Of a stretch of 64,000 nucleotides of DNA, positions 25,521 through 37,439 are shown one piece after another (within the stretch, counting starts at the first letter, position 1; each line of letters begins with the position of its first letter). The translations under genes and the position numbers were made by a program. A model generated the notes under the pieces. That model was not told the origin of the DNA, did no database searches, and saw only the letters and a list, made by a program, of their open reading frames with translations. Origin of the DNA: Daucus carota subsp. sativus (lineage: Eukaryota; Streptophyta; Magnoliopsida; Apiales; Apiaceae). The stretch spans positions 3,961,135 through 4,025,134 of the forward strand of contig NC_030385.2 of NCBI RefSeq assembly GCF_001625215.2, written 5' to 3'.

Positions 25521-26503
25521 TAATACTATCCATTTTCCACCTACTATTTATTCGCTCTCTGCTGGAAATCAGAGCCAGTTTCGCCATACTTATGAAGACC
25601 ACTTCAGCCTTTTTTGATAAAAAAAGAACCAGCTTTTACTTCTCAATATCCATTTGTGTAAAAAAACTAGAAGCATTCATAAAAACCGACTAACTGATAA
25701 TGCTAACTTATTTGAGGATTTGTACTTCTTTTCCAAGCAGTTTAATCACTTATAATTTTTAGTTTATTTGTCAATTCTTCTCCACTTCTTTACTTTAATC
25801 AAGAAGCACTTTTTTAAACTTACCCAAACAGTCCTCTAATTTTTTTTTGACATTTTAATTTTCGACACATTTTTATATTCTCGACTAACATGATACACCC
25901 TGACCCGGCCGTATACAGACTCCTATTTTCGTATATTCTCAATTTTTGTCAGATGGGTTGAGATTTTTGAAGAATCGATCATTTACGATGTATCAGAGCT
26001 CGACTCAAATTTGACTCTCTCTTTCTCTCGAGTTTAGAGAACAGCTCACAAATTTCGCACATACGAAAATGTAATTATAATTTTCGACTATCGAAATCCC
26101 CAGTGAGTACTAGGCCTACACGGCCAATATTTGGAGCACAACAATTTGCACTGGAATCAGTAAAGTTGAGACAATGCAGGCAAAGGTGAATGAGTAGCCA
26201 CAATTTCACACGCGACATTCACTTATTACTGTTGCCTGTCCCATTCACAAACCGAATTTATATACATAATTATTTAAATTGATGCAATAAAGCAAGTGAC
26301 GGGAGAGCATGAGCATGGCCTTTTCTGTAAAATATGAATTCCTGGTGAATAAATATCCACTAATTTCCATGCTCGCGTGTTGTTCCGATAAAGAGGTCGT
26401 GAGACAGTGGTGGCCATCAATCAGCAGCAGTGAAAACCTAATGCACACCAGCTCAGCTTGCTTCCACTCCATTTTAAACCTAAACAAGATGTATTTCACT
26501 TGC

Positions 26504-26665
26504 CGTCGGTCTCGGATAGTTGGATAGTGACGCTTAAGACTTACTATTTTGAGGTCGCGAGTTGTGGGCTACTATACTCAGGGAATGAGTGTGCAAGTAT
26601 GTCCAACCGAATTAATCGAGGTGCGCGTAAATTGATCCGGACATCAGTTTAACAAAAAAAATGTA
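26504..26665 (+). mobile_element. tRNA-derived SINE-like fragment
   Basis: A tRNA-like stretch with an A-box-like part (CGGATAGTTGGATAG) and a B-box-like part (GGTCGCGAGTTGTGGG) is followed by GAGGTGCGCGTAAATTGAT and then an A-rich tail (about 26652-26660). This arrangement is typical of plant tRNA-derived SINEs. The B box is degraded, and no clear target duplication was found. Confidence 0.55.
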
Positions 26666-27099
26666 TTTTATTTTGTCAAATTAGTGTTAGACCCGAGTTT
26701 TTAAGTTCGGATCTTTTATATCTGAATTAGCTAGCTTGTTAGACCCGAGTTCTTAAGTTTATAAGTTTATCATTTGAGTAAGTTAGCTAGCTTGTTAGAC
26801 TCAAATTTAAAATTTGAATATTATGTGTTGGAATAAGCTTAAAATACGACGTCAAAGTTGTTTGGTCCAAAATAGCTAAAAAACGATGATCTTAAGTATC
26901 GGTCCAATAATTGAGTAAGGCGTGAATTGCATTAATACGTGAATCGACAAAGTATATTTGAGAATTTGTTAGTAATCTTATTCATGTAGCGTTAGCTCTG
27001 ATACGAGAATCCGAATAAGATAAATCTGGGCGTGACAAATGGGGTCCCTCCGAAAGCATATGCTGGAATTACATAATGTGCTTGGCTTGGGTTGGTGCC

Positions 27100-27106
27100 T
27101 ATAAAG
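27100..27106 (+). promoter_or_regulatory. TATA box of the DUF4228 gene
   Basis: TATAAAG lies about 160 bases upstream of the start codon at 27264, a sensible distance with the leader in between. That leader includes a GTA/GTC trinucleotide repeat at about 27197-27241. Confidence 0.5.
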
Positions 27107-27196
27107 AGACTCATTTGCAAATCATACTGCAGTCTCACCCAGCCTCTTCTCACATCATTCTCGTGAATTATAAGACTACCGCTCATCACCGGCATT

Positions 27197-27241
27197 AGTA
27201 GTCGTCGTAGTAGCAGTAGTAGTAGTAGTAGTCGTAGTAGT
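27197..27241. repeat. GTA/GTC trinucleotide repeat in a 5' leader
   Basis: A stretch of about 45 bases consists of TAG/TCG-type triplets directly before the DUF4228 start region. Confidence 0.85.
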
Positions 27242-27263
27242 ATTTTTGAAAGAAAACGCGACA

Positions 27264-28084
27264 ATGGGGAACTGTCAAGCCATTGATAATGCAAGTATAG
27301 CGATTCAACATCCCTCTGGTAGAGTAGACAAGCTTTATTCCTCTGTCCCTGCTTCTCAAATCATCAAGTTGAATCCTTCTCATTATGTGGCTCTTCTGCT
27401 CACCACCACCACCACGGCGGCTGCCACCACGGGGGAGCCTCTTCGTATAACACGTATCAAGCTTCTGCGGCCAACTGACACTCTTCTCCTTGGCCATACC
27501 TACAGACTCATCACTGCTCAAGGTATAAATGATTTTAGTTTGTTTATACTTCCTCCGTCCCTTTTTAGTTGTCACGTTTCAATTTTTATTGGTCAAATTG
27601 ACTAATGTTTGACCAAAGATTATAAGTCAATCTTAAATTATTTTAGAAAACAGAAAATTACATATAAAAGTGGATTAAAAGTTATTTTCAGTGACATATT
27701 TGAAGTATTATATGACATACTAATGAAAGTCTTGCTGATTTTGTAGAGGTGATGAGGGAATTGTTGGCGAAAAAACATGCAAAGATACAGAAGAAGCAAT
27801 CAGTAGAATTAGTCTCCAAGAGAGATGAGAAGCCAAGTTCAGATTTTGAATGCCAGAAAATTAGTAAACATCAGGTTGGTACTAATGTCAATATTATTTA
27901 TGTAATTATCTGCGAGATTATTAAATCTTCTGCTGAATTAACTAGAAAGACATGTAATGGTCATCTGCAGGTGATAAAACACGATAGACATCGACCAAGA
28001 AAATCTTTATCGACAAATTCTGCAACTGCAAGATCAAGAGGATGGCATCCATCACTCAATAGCATCTCTGAATCCAGCAGCTGA
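27264..28084 (+). CDS. DUF4228 (PADRE) domain protein
   Basis: Three exons, 27264-27522, 27747-27874 and 27971-28084, give 166 residues. The N-terminus MGNCQAIDNASIAIQHPSG is the PADRE/DUF4228 hallmark and has a Gly2 suited to N-myristoylation, so membrane attachment is possible. IIKLNPSHYVALL and ITRIKLLRPTDTLLLGHTYR complete the conserved core. The C-terminal part is basic and serine-rich (KHDRHRPRKS, then SISESSS). PADRE genes are often induced by pathogens and abiotic stress, but the molecular activity is unknown. Intron 1 begins with a Stowaway-like terminus (CTTCCTCCGTCCC, about 27549). Confidence 0.92.
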
Positions 28085-28876
28085 CCAAGTTTATTCGCTG
28101 CTCGCCAAAACCCCCATCAGACCAGTAGTACCCGGAAGCATGTATACGTGAGCTGTTTGCGGTCAAAATGGTTTTGTAGCAGATTAAATTGATTCAGATT
28201 TCTAAGATTTACATGATCTTATCAATGCTCAAATTTGATGAAGTGTTGTGTATAGCAAAGATGAGGTTATTTAGCTCCATCTTATCTGCTTCTGGTTTGT
28301 AAGGAGATTTGAGTCTGTCTAGAAACATTATTGTAACTTCTTGAGTGCTGAAAATAATTTCATTAGTTTCAGACTTTCAGCTAAAAATATTCCTTCTGTT
28401 TTGAAGATTGGATACATGATGTGTTCAACAAATAAAGACCATCTGACTGATGTTTTAATCCGGTTTAGAGTAGTTTCATCGCGCAACTAAACAGGTCATC
28501 TCCGCGATAAATAACCACAAAGAGATGTATAACAATTCATCCAGATGCAGATCAGAATAAACAGAACTTGGAATAAACACAATGACAATAACTCTTTGGG
28601 TTCAACCCTCAGCATACTTGACAGGAAAAAGAAGCTTTTAGTTATTCAAAAATCACGCAGCATATATTGCAAAACTCACCACTCAATGTTTGAAATTTAA
28701 AAGAGCTCTCCTATATTGTAAATCATCTATGATAATAGAATACCGGAAAAATGGTAATTGTAAGAAAAACCTCTTTACTTGTACATGCTAACAATTGCAC
28801 AAGACTCTGGCTTAGATCTTCACTTTCATGAATTCATCATGTGAAATACTGAGATCTTTGTATAATGCATGTACCA
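28085..28876. other. Convergent gap between DUF4228 and LIM genes
   Basis: The two genes end toward each other. The roughly 790 bases hold their 3' untranslated regions. No other feature is visible. Confidence 0.5.
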
Positions 28877-31800
28877 TCATATTGTTGTTGTGTTCTCAGT
28901 CACCTCTTTGACTTCATCATGTTTGACCACATCTGTAACTCCATCATGTTTGACCACATCTGTAACTTGATCATGTTTTTCTACCTCTTTAACTTGATCA
29001 TGTTTTTCCACCTCTTTAACTTGATTCTGTTTTTCCACCTCTTTAACTTGATCCTGTTTGACCACCTCTTTGACTTGATCCTGTTTGATCACTTCTTTAA
29101 CTTGATCCTGTTCGAGCATCTCTTTGACTTGATCCTGTTTGACCAGTTGGCTGAAGTTTCCCTTTGCCTTGAAGAGCTGTGAGTGATGATGCCTGCAATA
29201 AATTTGATGCTCATGAGCAACAAAATTTGATGGACTTATAAAACAGCCTCCGTGGCTGCACTTGAAACAAGCCCTATGGTATGCAGTGCCATCAACCGCC
29301 ACCTGCAATAACAGTGAAGAACCATCAGTATTTATAACGGATAGCGTATCAATTGTGAGACCATAAAAGACATAATTTTACAAGGATCAGTATATGGCAA
29401 AAGTTATTAATTTTTGAAGATCAGTATTTGGCAGAAGTTAATATTTGATTTTGTTTGTGAACTAGGGCGGAAACCAAAAACTAGTCGCTAATGGTATTAT
29501 CTTTTTCCCCATGCCTTCACATCACATGACATACCTTTTCAATAGGGTAGACAGTTTTCTTGCAAGCAACACACTTTTCCTGGGTTCCTCCAAACATACG
29601 CGAGATTCTAGTGTTATTTTGTCCCTGAGAAGAAAAATCAATCAAATATGCAAGATAAGACAAACTTCATGCTTTCAAAGTAATCCTCAAGTTCATGCAA
29701 ATTGTTGTGCAAATGTGAGAAATAGAGGTAAAATTAGATGAGCACCTGATCTGCAGATCTTTCAACTCTTGTTTTTGAAGCACCTAAGCAATTAAAAAGA
29801 AAATAAATTTAATTCAGAATATGACATACTGGAGGAAAAACAAATATGTTTGTAAAACAAAACAAACCTTCAAAACTCTTATCCAAGCTGCCTGTCATCT
29901 TAAACAATTGATCAAAGTGAGGTTTGCAGTATAGCACTCCCTCAAAAGAGGAATAATTAAAAAGCTGCATAAAAACAAGGGAATACGATGAGGATGAATT
30001 CGGTAAAACTATTAAACAATACTGAAAATGGTTAATGTTTAAACGGAACCCAGCACAGTTTGTATATTACTGACACTGAGCTGAATCATCTAAGAAATCA
30101 ATTGAATCGAGTAATACATGGAAAGCTTAAACATATATTATAGAATATGAAAACAAATTGGTAATCCAAATTACACAAAGATAAGATTCCAGTCAAGACA
30201 ATATTGACGTAATAAAATAATGTCATATAAAAACCTACAAAATTGGAAAAGCTGTAGGAAAGCTATAGAATATCTGAATTCAACCAAAATTAGATTGGAA
30301 ATATCTATCATTTAATACAATATGAAAAACTAGGGATGAAAGGATAGCTTGAGGCCTTAAAGAAAGAGGTTCAACAAAATAGAGATTCTAACTTTTTACA
30401 TGTCTCCAACACAATGTTCGACATTTAAAGTTTAACGACAACAAACGTCTCTCAACTTTCAAGGCTTGACTAGTTTGTGAAACTGCTAGTGTCTCTAAAA
30501 TAGCTGAAGAAGGTGATTCATCGATTTTTATCAGAGAGGCAGAGCACACAAAGAAAAAGTGGACCAAGACATGACGGGGTTACTTGATGAAAAGAGGATA
30601 GGAAAGAAACAGAGAGGAGGAACTTGTCGTTCGCAGCTGAAGACAACAGGGGAAGCGCATAAATGACAATTAGCCACAATTTATAAAACTGTGATCCACA
30701 ATAGTCAATGGAAATAATATCTGGGTTTAAGGCCAAGATGATACGGTGAACCACCCAAAGTTCCGCCTTTCTGAATTGCCTCAAATTCTGCGTAAAACAT
30801 ATTATCGTGTTCATTTAATTAGATTCTAAGAGAGAACTACATTAAATTTCCAGTACTAAGAAGAAAAGATTCTTGTCTTCTTACAAGAAGTAGCAAAATC
30901 CAAAAACATTATAACTTGGCATTAATTGATAAGCTGGTCTTTACGTTTTTGATCCTCAAGTATTTCCACTCCTTCCTAAGTTGCTACATGACACAGAAAG
31001 TACCACCGAGTGATGCTGGGTAATTAAGCCAAATCGGGGTCTTGTGATCAATCCGATTCTTTACATGATCGCATAAGTTTTCTAGTGTGAACTTCATTTG
31101 ACTCACTCATTTGACTGTTCTAGCCGTTTGAGTATCCTAATTGTGTTATGTCGTGTCCGCTCACAGGGGAAAGAAAGAGGAAAACACAATAGGGAATCAA
31201 ATATCGAATTTAATGACACAACAGTGTCATACATTTAATATGTAGCTAGACTTTGTATGGCTATCCAGCATATACGTCTCATAGAAAGATAACTGACATG
31301 TATCCAACTTGTGTACTTGTGGTGATTGGTGAGTAATACCAACTTCTGTTTACTTCCATTAATCCATAAAAAATGATTCTGCAAAATCCCAGTTTAATTC
31401 AATGAATAGCGCAGAAAGCTACTGGCAAAGGATTACTCTTACCTACCCCAACATGGCATTTCACTAATTTGTACCTTTATTAACAAGTTCAGATTAGGTC
31501 TACCATTAAGATTAACAAGACTGGTAAATTGGCAACTTTTTTTTTTTTTTTTTCATAAACATAAATTGGCAACCTTAGATCATAGAGAAACTATGCAAGA
31601 AATTCTGCATAAATTTAAAACTTCCAATTCCTTACCAATATCAAGTATCAAGGTACAACAATGACAAAATCCAACCTAATTCCATCCATGTTGATCAACT
31701 CAAGAAGCTAAGATCATAGCCAAAAATACAAATTCAAATACATATAGCTCATCAACAATCAAAACCTATAAAACCCTTAAAGACACTTAAAATCAATCAA

Positions 31801-32012
31801 TCCATCATCCAAAAAAACTCAAGAAAATTCTATGCAAATTTAAATGCACCCATGATCAAAGATTATCATAGTACCTTGAGGGTGCCCTTGCAGTGATGAC
31901 ATCTAAAACAAGACTTGTGATAGACTTTGTTATCAGCAGTGAGTTCATCCATGACATACACAGTCTTCTCACATGCCTTGCACTTCTGTGTTGTCCCTGA
32001 GAATCTGGCCAT
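28877..32012 (-). CDS. PLIM1: Two-LIM-domain protein of the pollen PLIM1 class with repeat tail
   Basis: Exons 32012-31875, 29964-29868, 29783-29746, 29624-29535 and 29302-28877 give 262 residues. LIM1 (CKACEKTVYV to LYCKPHF) and LIM2 (CVACKKTVYPIEK to IYCRHHH) each keep the eight zinc-binding Cys/His positions, separated by a linker of about 45 residues with the usual FGGTQEKC. Sequence around DGTAYHRACFKCSHGGC and the long C-terminal extension fit PLIM1, known from sunflower SF3, rather than WLIM. Such proteins bind and bundle actin filaments in pollen and also enter the nucleus. The tail holds nine tandem nine-residue units of the KQDQVKEVV type. Intron 1 is long, about 1.9 kb. Confidence 0.92.
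28902..29147 (-). repeat. PLIM1: Nine 27-bp tandem repeats encoding the LIM tail
   Basis: Each unit encodes a nonapeptide of the form K-(Q/H)-D-Q-V-K-E-V-x. The units differ by a few bases each, with VTDVV variants near the C-terminus, and the frame is preserved in all of them. Confidence 0.9.
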
Positions 32013-32456
32013 GATCACTTTTTAACTCAAAGCTTCAAGCAAAAATGCAATATTTTTCAAAGAATGGAATTTTGTGGAGTTTGGGTTCTTGGGGTTGGCA
32101 GAAAGCACACAAGAACACAGGTGGGGAAATGATTGAATGAATTGAATAGTCAGAGTATTATTAGCAGCATTTCATCTGTCTTTGTCTCTTTTTATTATTC
32201 TATTTTGACTAATGCTTCCAAGTTTGAGCTGTCTCTTTTATTCTAGGCTCCTTAAATTATTTTCTTGTTTTTAAATTTTTGTACCCACTTTATTACAGTA
32301 CTTTAAGTTGTCTGCGACCTTTATATTCGCATCCTGACATTGATGCTTTTGAACGATACACATGGGACGTTTTAATTTCCAGAGCAATTGAGCAAACAAG
32401 TATGCATACACAATAACAGCAAAAGAACAAAAATAATGTGAGGGTAATTTTATCTT

Positions 32457-32992
32457 TGGGTTAATAATCAAGTGAGTCACCAAAGTGAAGTCGAAATATC
32501 AAGTTGGTCACTGAACTCAAAACCGTCTCAAATTGATCACTGAAGTCAATAAGAGGTATCTTTAAATATGAACTCATGGAGTAAAAATATTATTTATAGT
32601 GCTTTATATATTATTCTTGAATGTTACCACAACTAAGTACGAGGTTATGACTTCTAGTATTTACGATAATATAATAAGATTTTATCAAGTTTATTTATTA
32701 TTTATTTTTTATTATATAGTTATTTTTTTTGCTTTAATTAAAAATAAATAGTAAACAAACTTGATAAAATTCTAAGTACATTATGATAAATATTATAAGT
32801 CATAACCTTGTACTTAGTTGTGGTAACATTCAAGAATAATGTGTAAAACTCTGTGAATAATATCTTTACTCCTTGAACTCGTATTTAGTGATACATGTAT
32901 CTGACTTAAGTGACCAACTTGAGACCGTTTTGAGTTCGGTGACCAACTTGATATATCCAACCCACCTTGATGACTCACTTGATTATTAACCC
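32457..32992. mobile_element. Mutator-like foldback MITE, 536 bp
   Basis: Long inverted arms begin GGGTTAATAATCAAGTGAG on the left and end CTCACTTGATTATTAACCC on the right. The exact 9-bp duplication TTTTATCTT flanks it at 32448-32456 and 32993-33001. Most of the element folds back on itself, and there is no coding region. Confidence 0.88.
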
Positions 32993-33699
32993 TTTTATCT
33001 TTTCATACTTTTTGAGCTCTGAACATAATATTTCCATTTTTTATGATACAATGCAACTACAGTAAAATTTATGAGTTTAATTGATTTTAATTAGCTCTTA
33101 TTTTTAATAATAATAAATTATTCTAAATATACGACAATCACATCAATTAAAATAAATCATATATATATATAGAACAATCTAAGGTTCAAACAGGCCGTTA
33201 GTTTTTTCTTCGGAGAAGAAATATCTGTACTCTCTGCTAGTTTACTCGATTTATAAATTTTTTCAAAAATTTTATTTAAGATATTAGGGTTAGTTATCAG
33301 GTCGGTCACTGAAGTAGGCTTAATGTATCAAGTTGGTTACTGAACTCATCAAGATGGTCACTGAAGTGGTCATAAATATCAAACAAGTACCTTGAAATAT
33401 GATTTCGAGCAGTAAAAATATTATTTATAAAGTTTTACACATTATTTTTGAATGTTACCAAAACCAAGTAAAAGGTTATGACTTCTAGTATTTAAAATAA
33501 TAAAATTATATTTTATTAATTATATTTATTATTTATATTTTATTATATAGTTAATTTCTTGTTTTAATTAAAAATAAATAATAAATAAACTTGATAAAAT
33601 CTAAATATATTATCATAAATATTAGAATTCATAACTTTTTATCTGGTTTTGGTAACATTCAAAAATAATGTGTAAAACTTTATAAATAATATTTTTATG

Positions 33700-34033
33700 A
33701 CTTAATTACCGAAAAAATTATACAACTATCATGTTTTTTTCAATTAAACCATAATAGTATATTTGTTGCAGGATAATGCAAGTAACTTTAATTAATTATA
33801 TTTAGAAAAACCCAATCTAATAATCCATAATCATGGTTAAGTTAAAATTAGAATGTATGCCTTGTATATCGTCAATTTATTAAATTAATTAGTATGTGAG
33901 TTTTATTAAAAATTTCTATCCAATTAAAAGGTCAAAATTCTAATTTGTATTTCCACAAATATAGAGCGAATCATAACTTATGTTTGCAGGTACTAGGTAC
34001 TGTGTATATGTTGATAATTTTTCATGTAATTTT

Positions 34034-34080
<47 letters not shown>

Positions 34081-34737
34081 AAATTTATTTGAACTCTTGA
34101 TCGCTCTATGGATATTAATGCAGTATGGCTATGATAAATGTGTTTTGTTCGGATACAACCTACACAAGAACATATTATATTGATATTTTGAGATTTCTGC
34201 ATGAATTTTACATGATTCTTAATAAATATAATAATTTTTCTTTTATGTATTTTGTTAGCAATTGTTTGGGCAATAAAATTTTATTAAACAAGTATTCATC
34301 TAATAAAACAAACAATTTATATGTTATAATTTTTGATAATAAATTTAATTCTTCAACAATATTAATATTAATATATGTAATTTTTCAAATAAGAGTAAAT
34401 TCGTACTAATCAAAATAAAATGTAAACTAAATTAAATTAATTATTTATCCAACAATAATTTAAAATTATATTATGATGAACTCTAGTAATTCAAAAAAAA
34501 AAAACGAATTGTTTGGCGTGTGTATATTGGTTAGAAATTATTTAAAATTATAAAAAATTAATGATATTTATTAATGTTGCATAAGACATCTATTTAACCA
34601 TGGTTAGAAATTATTTAAATTGGGTTCTCTCAAATACATTTTCTATTAGTTAGTTGCACTTTTCTGCAACAAAATTAGTTTTATGATTAAAGTGAAAAAA
34701 TCACAAAAGTTTAATAGTTTTTTCGATAATTAAGCCT
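33700..34737. mobile_element. Nested 1-kb element inside the foldback
   Basis: Inverted ends CTTAATTACCGAAAAAATTA and TAGTTTTTTCGATAATTAAG are flanked by ATTTTTATG (33691-33699) and ATTTTTATT (34738-34746), which match in 8 of 9 bases. Removing it joins the two halves of the outer foldback at a point where they pair. It contains a (TA)n run at about 34038-34073 and AT-rich sequence without a transposase. Confidence 0.72.
34038..34073. repeat. (TA)n microsatellite
   Basis: About 18 TA units lie inside the nested element. Confidence 0.95.
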
Positions 34738-35059
34738 ATTTTTATTGCTTGAACTCATATTTCAAGGACTTGTTTGATATTTATGACCACTTCAGTGATC
34801 ATCTTGATACCGTTTTGAATTCAATGACCAACTTGATACATTAAGCCCACTTTAGTGACCAACTAAATAATTAACCCAATATCTTTTAAATAATATTTAT
34901 CTCTCTTGTTACCTAGTAGAGTTTCGACACTTGTCCAATTTGTTGAGGCGGCGACAAAAGGGGACTCACGTTCATAGATAGATCAATAACTTTTTTTGTT
35001 ATATATCCGGCTAATTGTGGTCTTGATATCATTATTCTGATTTTTAGTATATAAGTAGA

Positions 35060-35715
35060 TTTTAATTATATGATCCGTTCTGATCCGATTGGATCTATCC
35101 GAACCCGATTTTTTTTATCTAGATCCGAATCCAAGTCTTATATTTAAACCTGAAAAAGTTTGGATCTGGATATGGATCTCAGGTATTTCGAACCGAGACT
35201 CGGCCCGAAACCCAAAACCCGGTTTAAACTCAATCCGAACTCGAAACCCAATAAAAACCTGATACAAAATATTATGTATATATGTGTTATATCTTAAATG
35301 TAAAGTATATATATTGAAATATTATAAATTATTAAGCATGAATATTAACATTTTATTTAATTTTATATGAGCAATACTAAATTTATATTCATTTCATCAA
35401 TATTTTATTTTTCTCAATTATTTTGCATTATAAATATATGAATATAATAAAAATAATAAAATATAAATATTAAGTTGAATGATTGTATACAGTTTATTGT
35501 ACTAAATGAAACCTGTAACACCCTTTTTTATATTCCTAAAATTTTTAAAAAAAGCAATCATCGCATTTTTTTATTGATATATAATTTGTTTTTTTAGTAT
35601 CCGAATTAGACCCGAACCCGAAGCCGAAAAAACCCGACAGATCGGATCTGGATCTTCATTTTCCAGACCCGGAACCGGACCCGACCCGACCCGAAATATA
35701 ATGAACGGACTTTTT
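35060..35715. repeat. Region of degenerate GATCCG/CCCGA repeats, probable old hAT element
   Basis: Both ends are dense in GATCCGA, GGATCTGGATC and CCCGACCCG motifs in opposite orientation, separated by an AT-rich core. This is the layout of the hAT elements elsewhere in the window. No intact inverted end or 8-bp duplication could be read, so it is probably eroded. Confidence 0.5.
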
Positions 35716-36930
35716 TATTTATTTTATATAATTCGTTTCTTTCAATAATTTTCTTGTCAAAGATTTAATTGGGTTTAGTTTGTTTTTTTAATCTATAATT
35801 TATTGAAATTTATGATTTACTTTTTTTTTCGATTCAAGCAGAGCTCATCATATTCGAGAATTAATCGTCTATCTTGTGGTTTCGACTATCAGATCTAATT
35901 TATTTTTTTTCATTTTCTTCAGTTTACTTTTGTTTCATTTTTCGGCTTGTATTTTCGGGTTGTTTTATCTCATATGGTGAGAGGTTGTTTTCGCTTTCTG
36001 GTTGTAAGCGGTGTCTTGATTTTATGATGAAATTTTGCATGACATCACATTCTTGGTCGATAACTCAAACGATAGCTCCATCTATTCTATGTATATGATG
36101 AAAATGGTATGAATAATTCAACTACAATGCACGAGATTAATACATTTACTTTTATATGTATTTATTTTCGAAATATCGTTTAATTGTCTTTTAACGAGAA
36201 CTTGTTATTAAAATTTGGTATTTGTTCGACTCGATCATTAACGTAGATGTCATATTACTTTTATTATTAGATTAACACTTTTGTTTCGAAAATATATATT
36301 CTTATTCATAATTATATTTTAAATAAAAATCTTAACTAATATTATTAATATACATGTCAAAAAAATTGAAATCATTTAAAAGCAATGATTATTATAATCC
36401 CTTCAAAATAAAATTTAGCGGACGGGTTTTGGTAGACAAAAAACTTTTACGATGAAACTAGCCTATTAATTAGGCTTTCAAATAATGGCACAAGTCAAGA
36501 AAATTATAAAATTAATAATGATAACCTTTTTAATCCATTTTTTAGTAGGAATATTCTCATAATTAAACTGGTTTTTTTTCTGTAATTTGAAAGTTTTAGA
36601 GGTGTATTCAATCGAGTTCTTAAAAAAAAACACTTAATTCATGAAACTCAGTGATATTCAGCTTGGAATTTAATAGATTATATATACTTTATGGATTTTA
36701 ATTGAATATGACCAAATTTTTAAGTATAAATTAAAATCCTGATCGCCTATCATCATATTTTATCGTATAATTTAAAATTAGCCGATAATTCATTCGTCAC
36801 TTTTTAATTATCTTTTAATATTTTTAAAATAAAAAATATATGTAATATTCACTCAAATTTTAATCAATTTGATTATGAGGAGTTAAAACCAACCAATAAG
36901 GACAAAGAATCGAACCTCCGAATCTCCTCC

Positions 36931-36937
36931 TATAAAA
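36931..36937 (+). promoter_or_regulatory. TATA box of the RING-H2 gene
   Basis: TATAAAA lies 79 bases before the start codon at 37010, the typical distance for a short plant leader. Confidence 0.65.
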
Positions 36938-37009
36938 CCAACGCACCCCTAATTCAAACCTTCGATTACACAAACGTAAGAAACAAGCAAACTGAGAGAG
37001 ATTTCAGAC

Positions 37010-37384
37010 ATGGCCGTGCCTGTGCGAATTTCCAGCAAGTTCGAGCATCTCCTCCCCGTCGCCACCGTCACACAACCAATGCAAGAAGAGAGACAAGTTG
37101 ATTGCTGCAGCATCTGTCTCGAGAGTTTCAGTGTGGGGCAGAAAGTGACGCTACTCCCATGCACGCATCTCTTTCACCGTCGCTGTGTGCATACTGCATT
37201 CAAGCATGATCACCGGTGTCCCGTCTGCCGGCGAGAGTTTCCGCTGTCTGAGCGCCACCAGTATGGGCTTCTGGGTCGCCCCCACCACCACCACCACCAG
37301 CGGCGGCGCTTGTTGAGTGATTTCTTTGATCTGGGGATCCCGCCTTTGGGTATGTACGTGACTTATATGCCTCCTTTCTTTTGA
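37010..37384 (+). CDS. Small RING-H2 finger protein, likely E3 ubiquitin ligase
   Basis: A single exon encodes 124 residues. The RING-H2 signature is complete: C-x2-C-x14-C-x-H-x2-H-x2-C-x10-C-x2-C, from CSICLESF through LLPCTHLFHRRC to HRCPVCRREF (about residues 33-77). A histidine-rich run (PHHHHHQRRR) and a hydrophobic C-terminus (GMYVTYMPPFF) follow. RING-H2 proteins recruit E2 enzymes for ubiquitin transfer; the target is unknown. There is no clear membrane segment, so a soluble location is likely. A TATA box at 36931 supports the start. Confidence 0.88.
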   Translation: MAVPVRISSKFEHLLPVATVTQPMQEERQVDCCSICLESFSVGQKVTLLPCTHLFHRRCVHTAFKHDHRCPVCRREFPLSERHQYGLLGRPHHHHHQRRRLLSDFFDLGIPPLGMYVTYMPPFF

Positions 37385-37439
37385 CCTACTAGTTTGTCCT
37401 GTTTTTGTTTGGTTTTAAAATTTCTAACTCTTTTGTATA

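Larger units (their letters stand above)
23679..27100. other. Intergenic region between NAT6 and the DUF4228 gene
   Basis: It holds the 3' region of NAT6, two MITEs and a SINE-like fragment, listed separately. A partial direct repeat (TAGACCCGAGTT..TTAAG, about 26688 and 26740) also lies here. No gene is visible. Confidence 0.5.
33287..34877. mobile_element. Second foldback element of the same family, interrupted
   Basis: Arms beginning GGGTTAGTTATCAGGTCGG and ending GACCAACTAAATAATTAACC resemble the element at 32457 and pair with each other (GGTCACTGAAGT / ACTTCAGTGATC). The arms are separated by a 1-kb insertion (33700-34737). The outer target duplication could not be read, so its ends are approximate. 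Confidence 0.7.

Noticed and set aside
28865-29182. Plus-strand LIMF-repeat peptide
   Set aside because: Antisense reading of the 27-bp repeats of the LIM gene tail.
34125-34409. 94-codon frame rich in N, Y and I
   Set aside because: Lies in an AT-rich nested transposon; composition explains it and no family is recognised.
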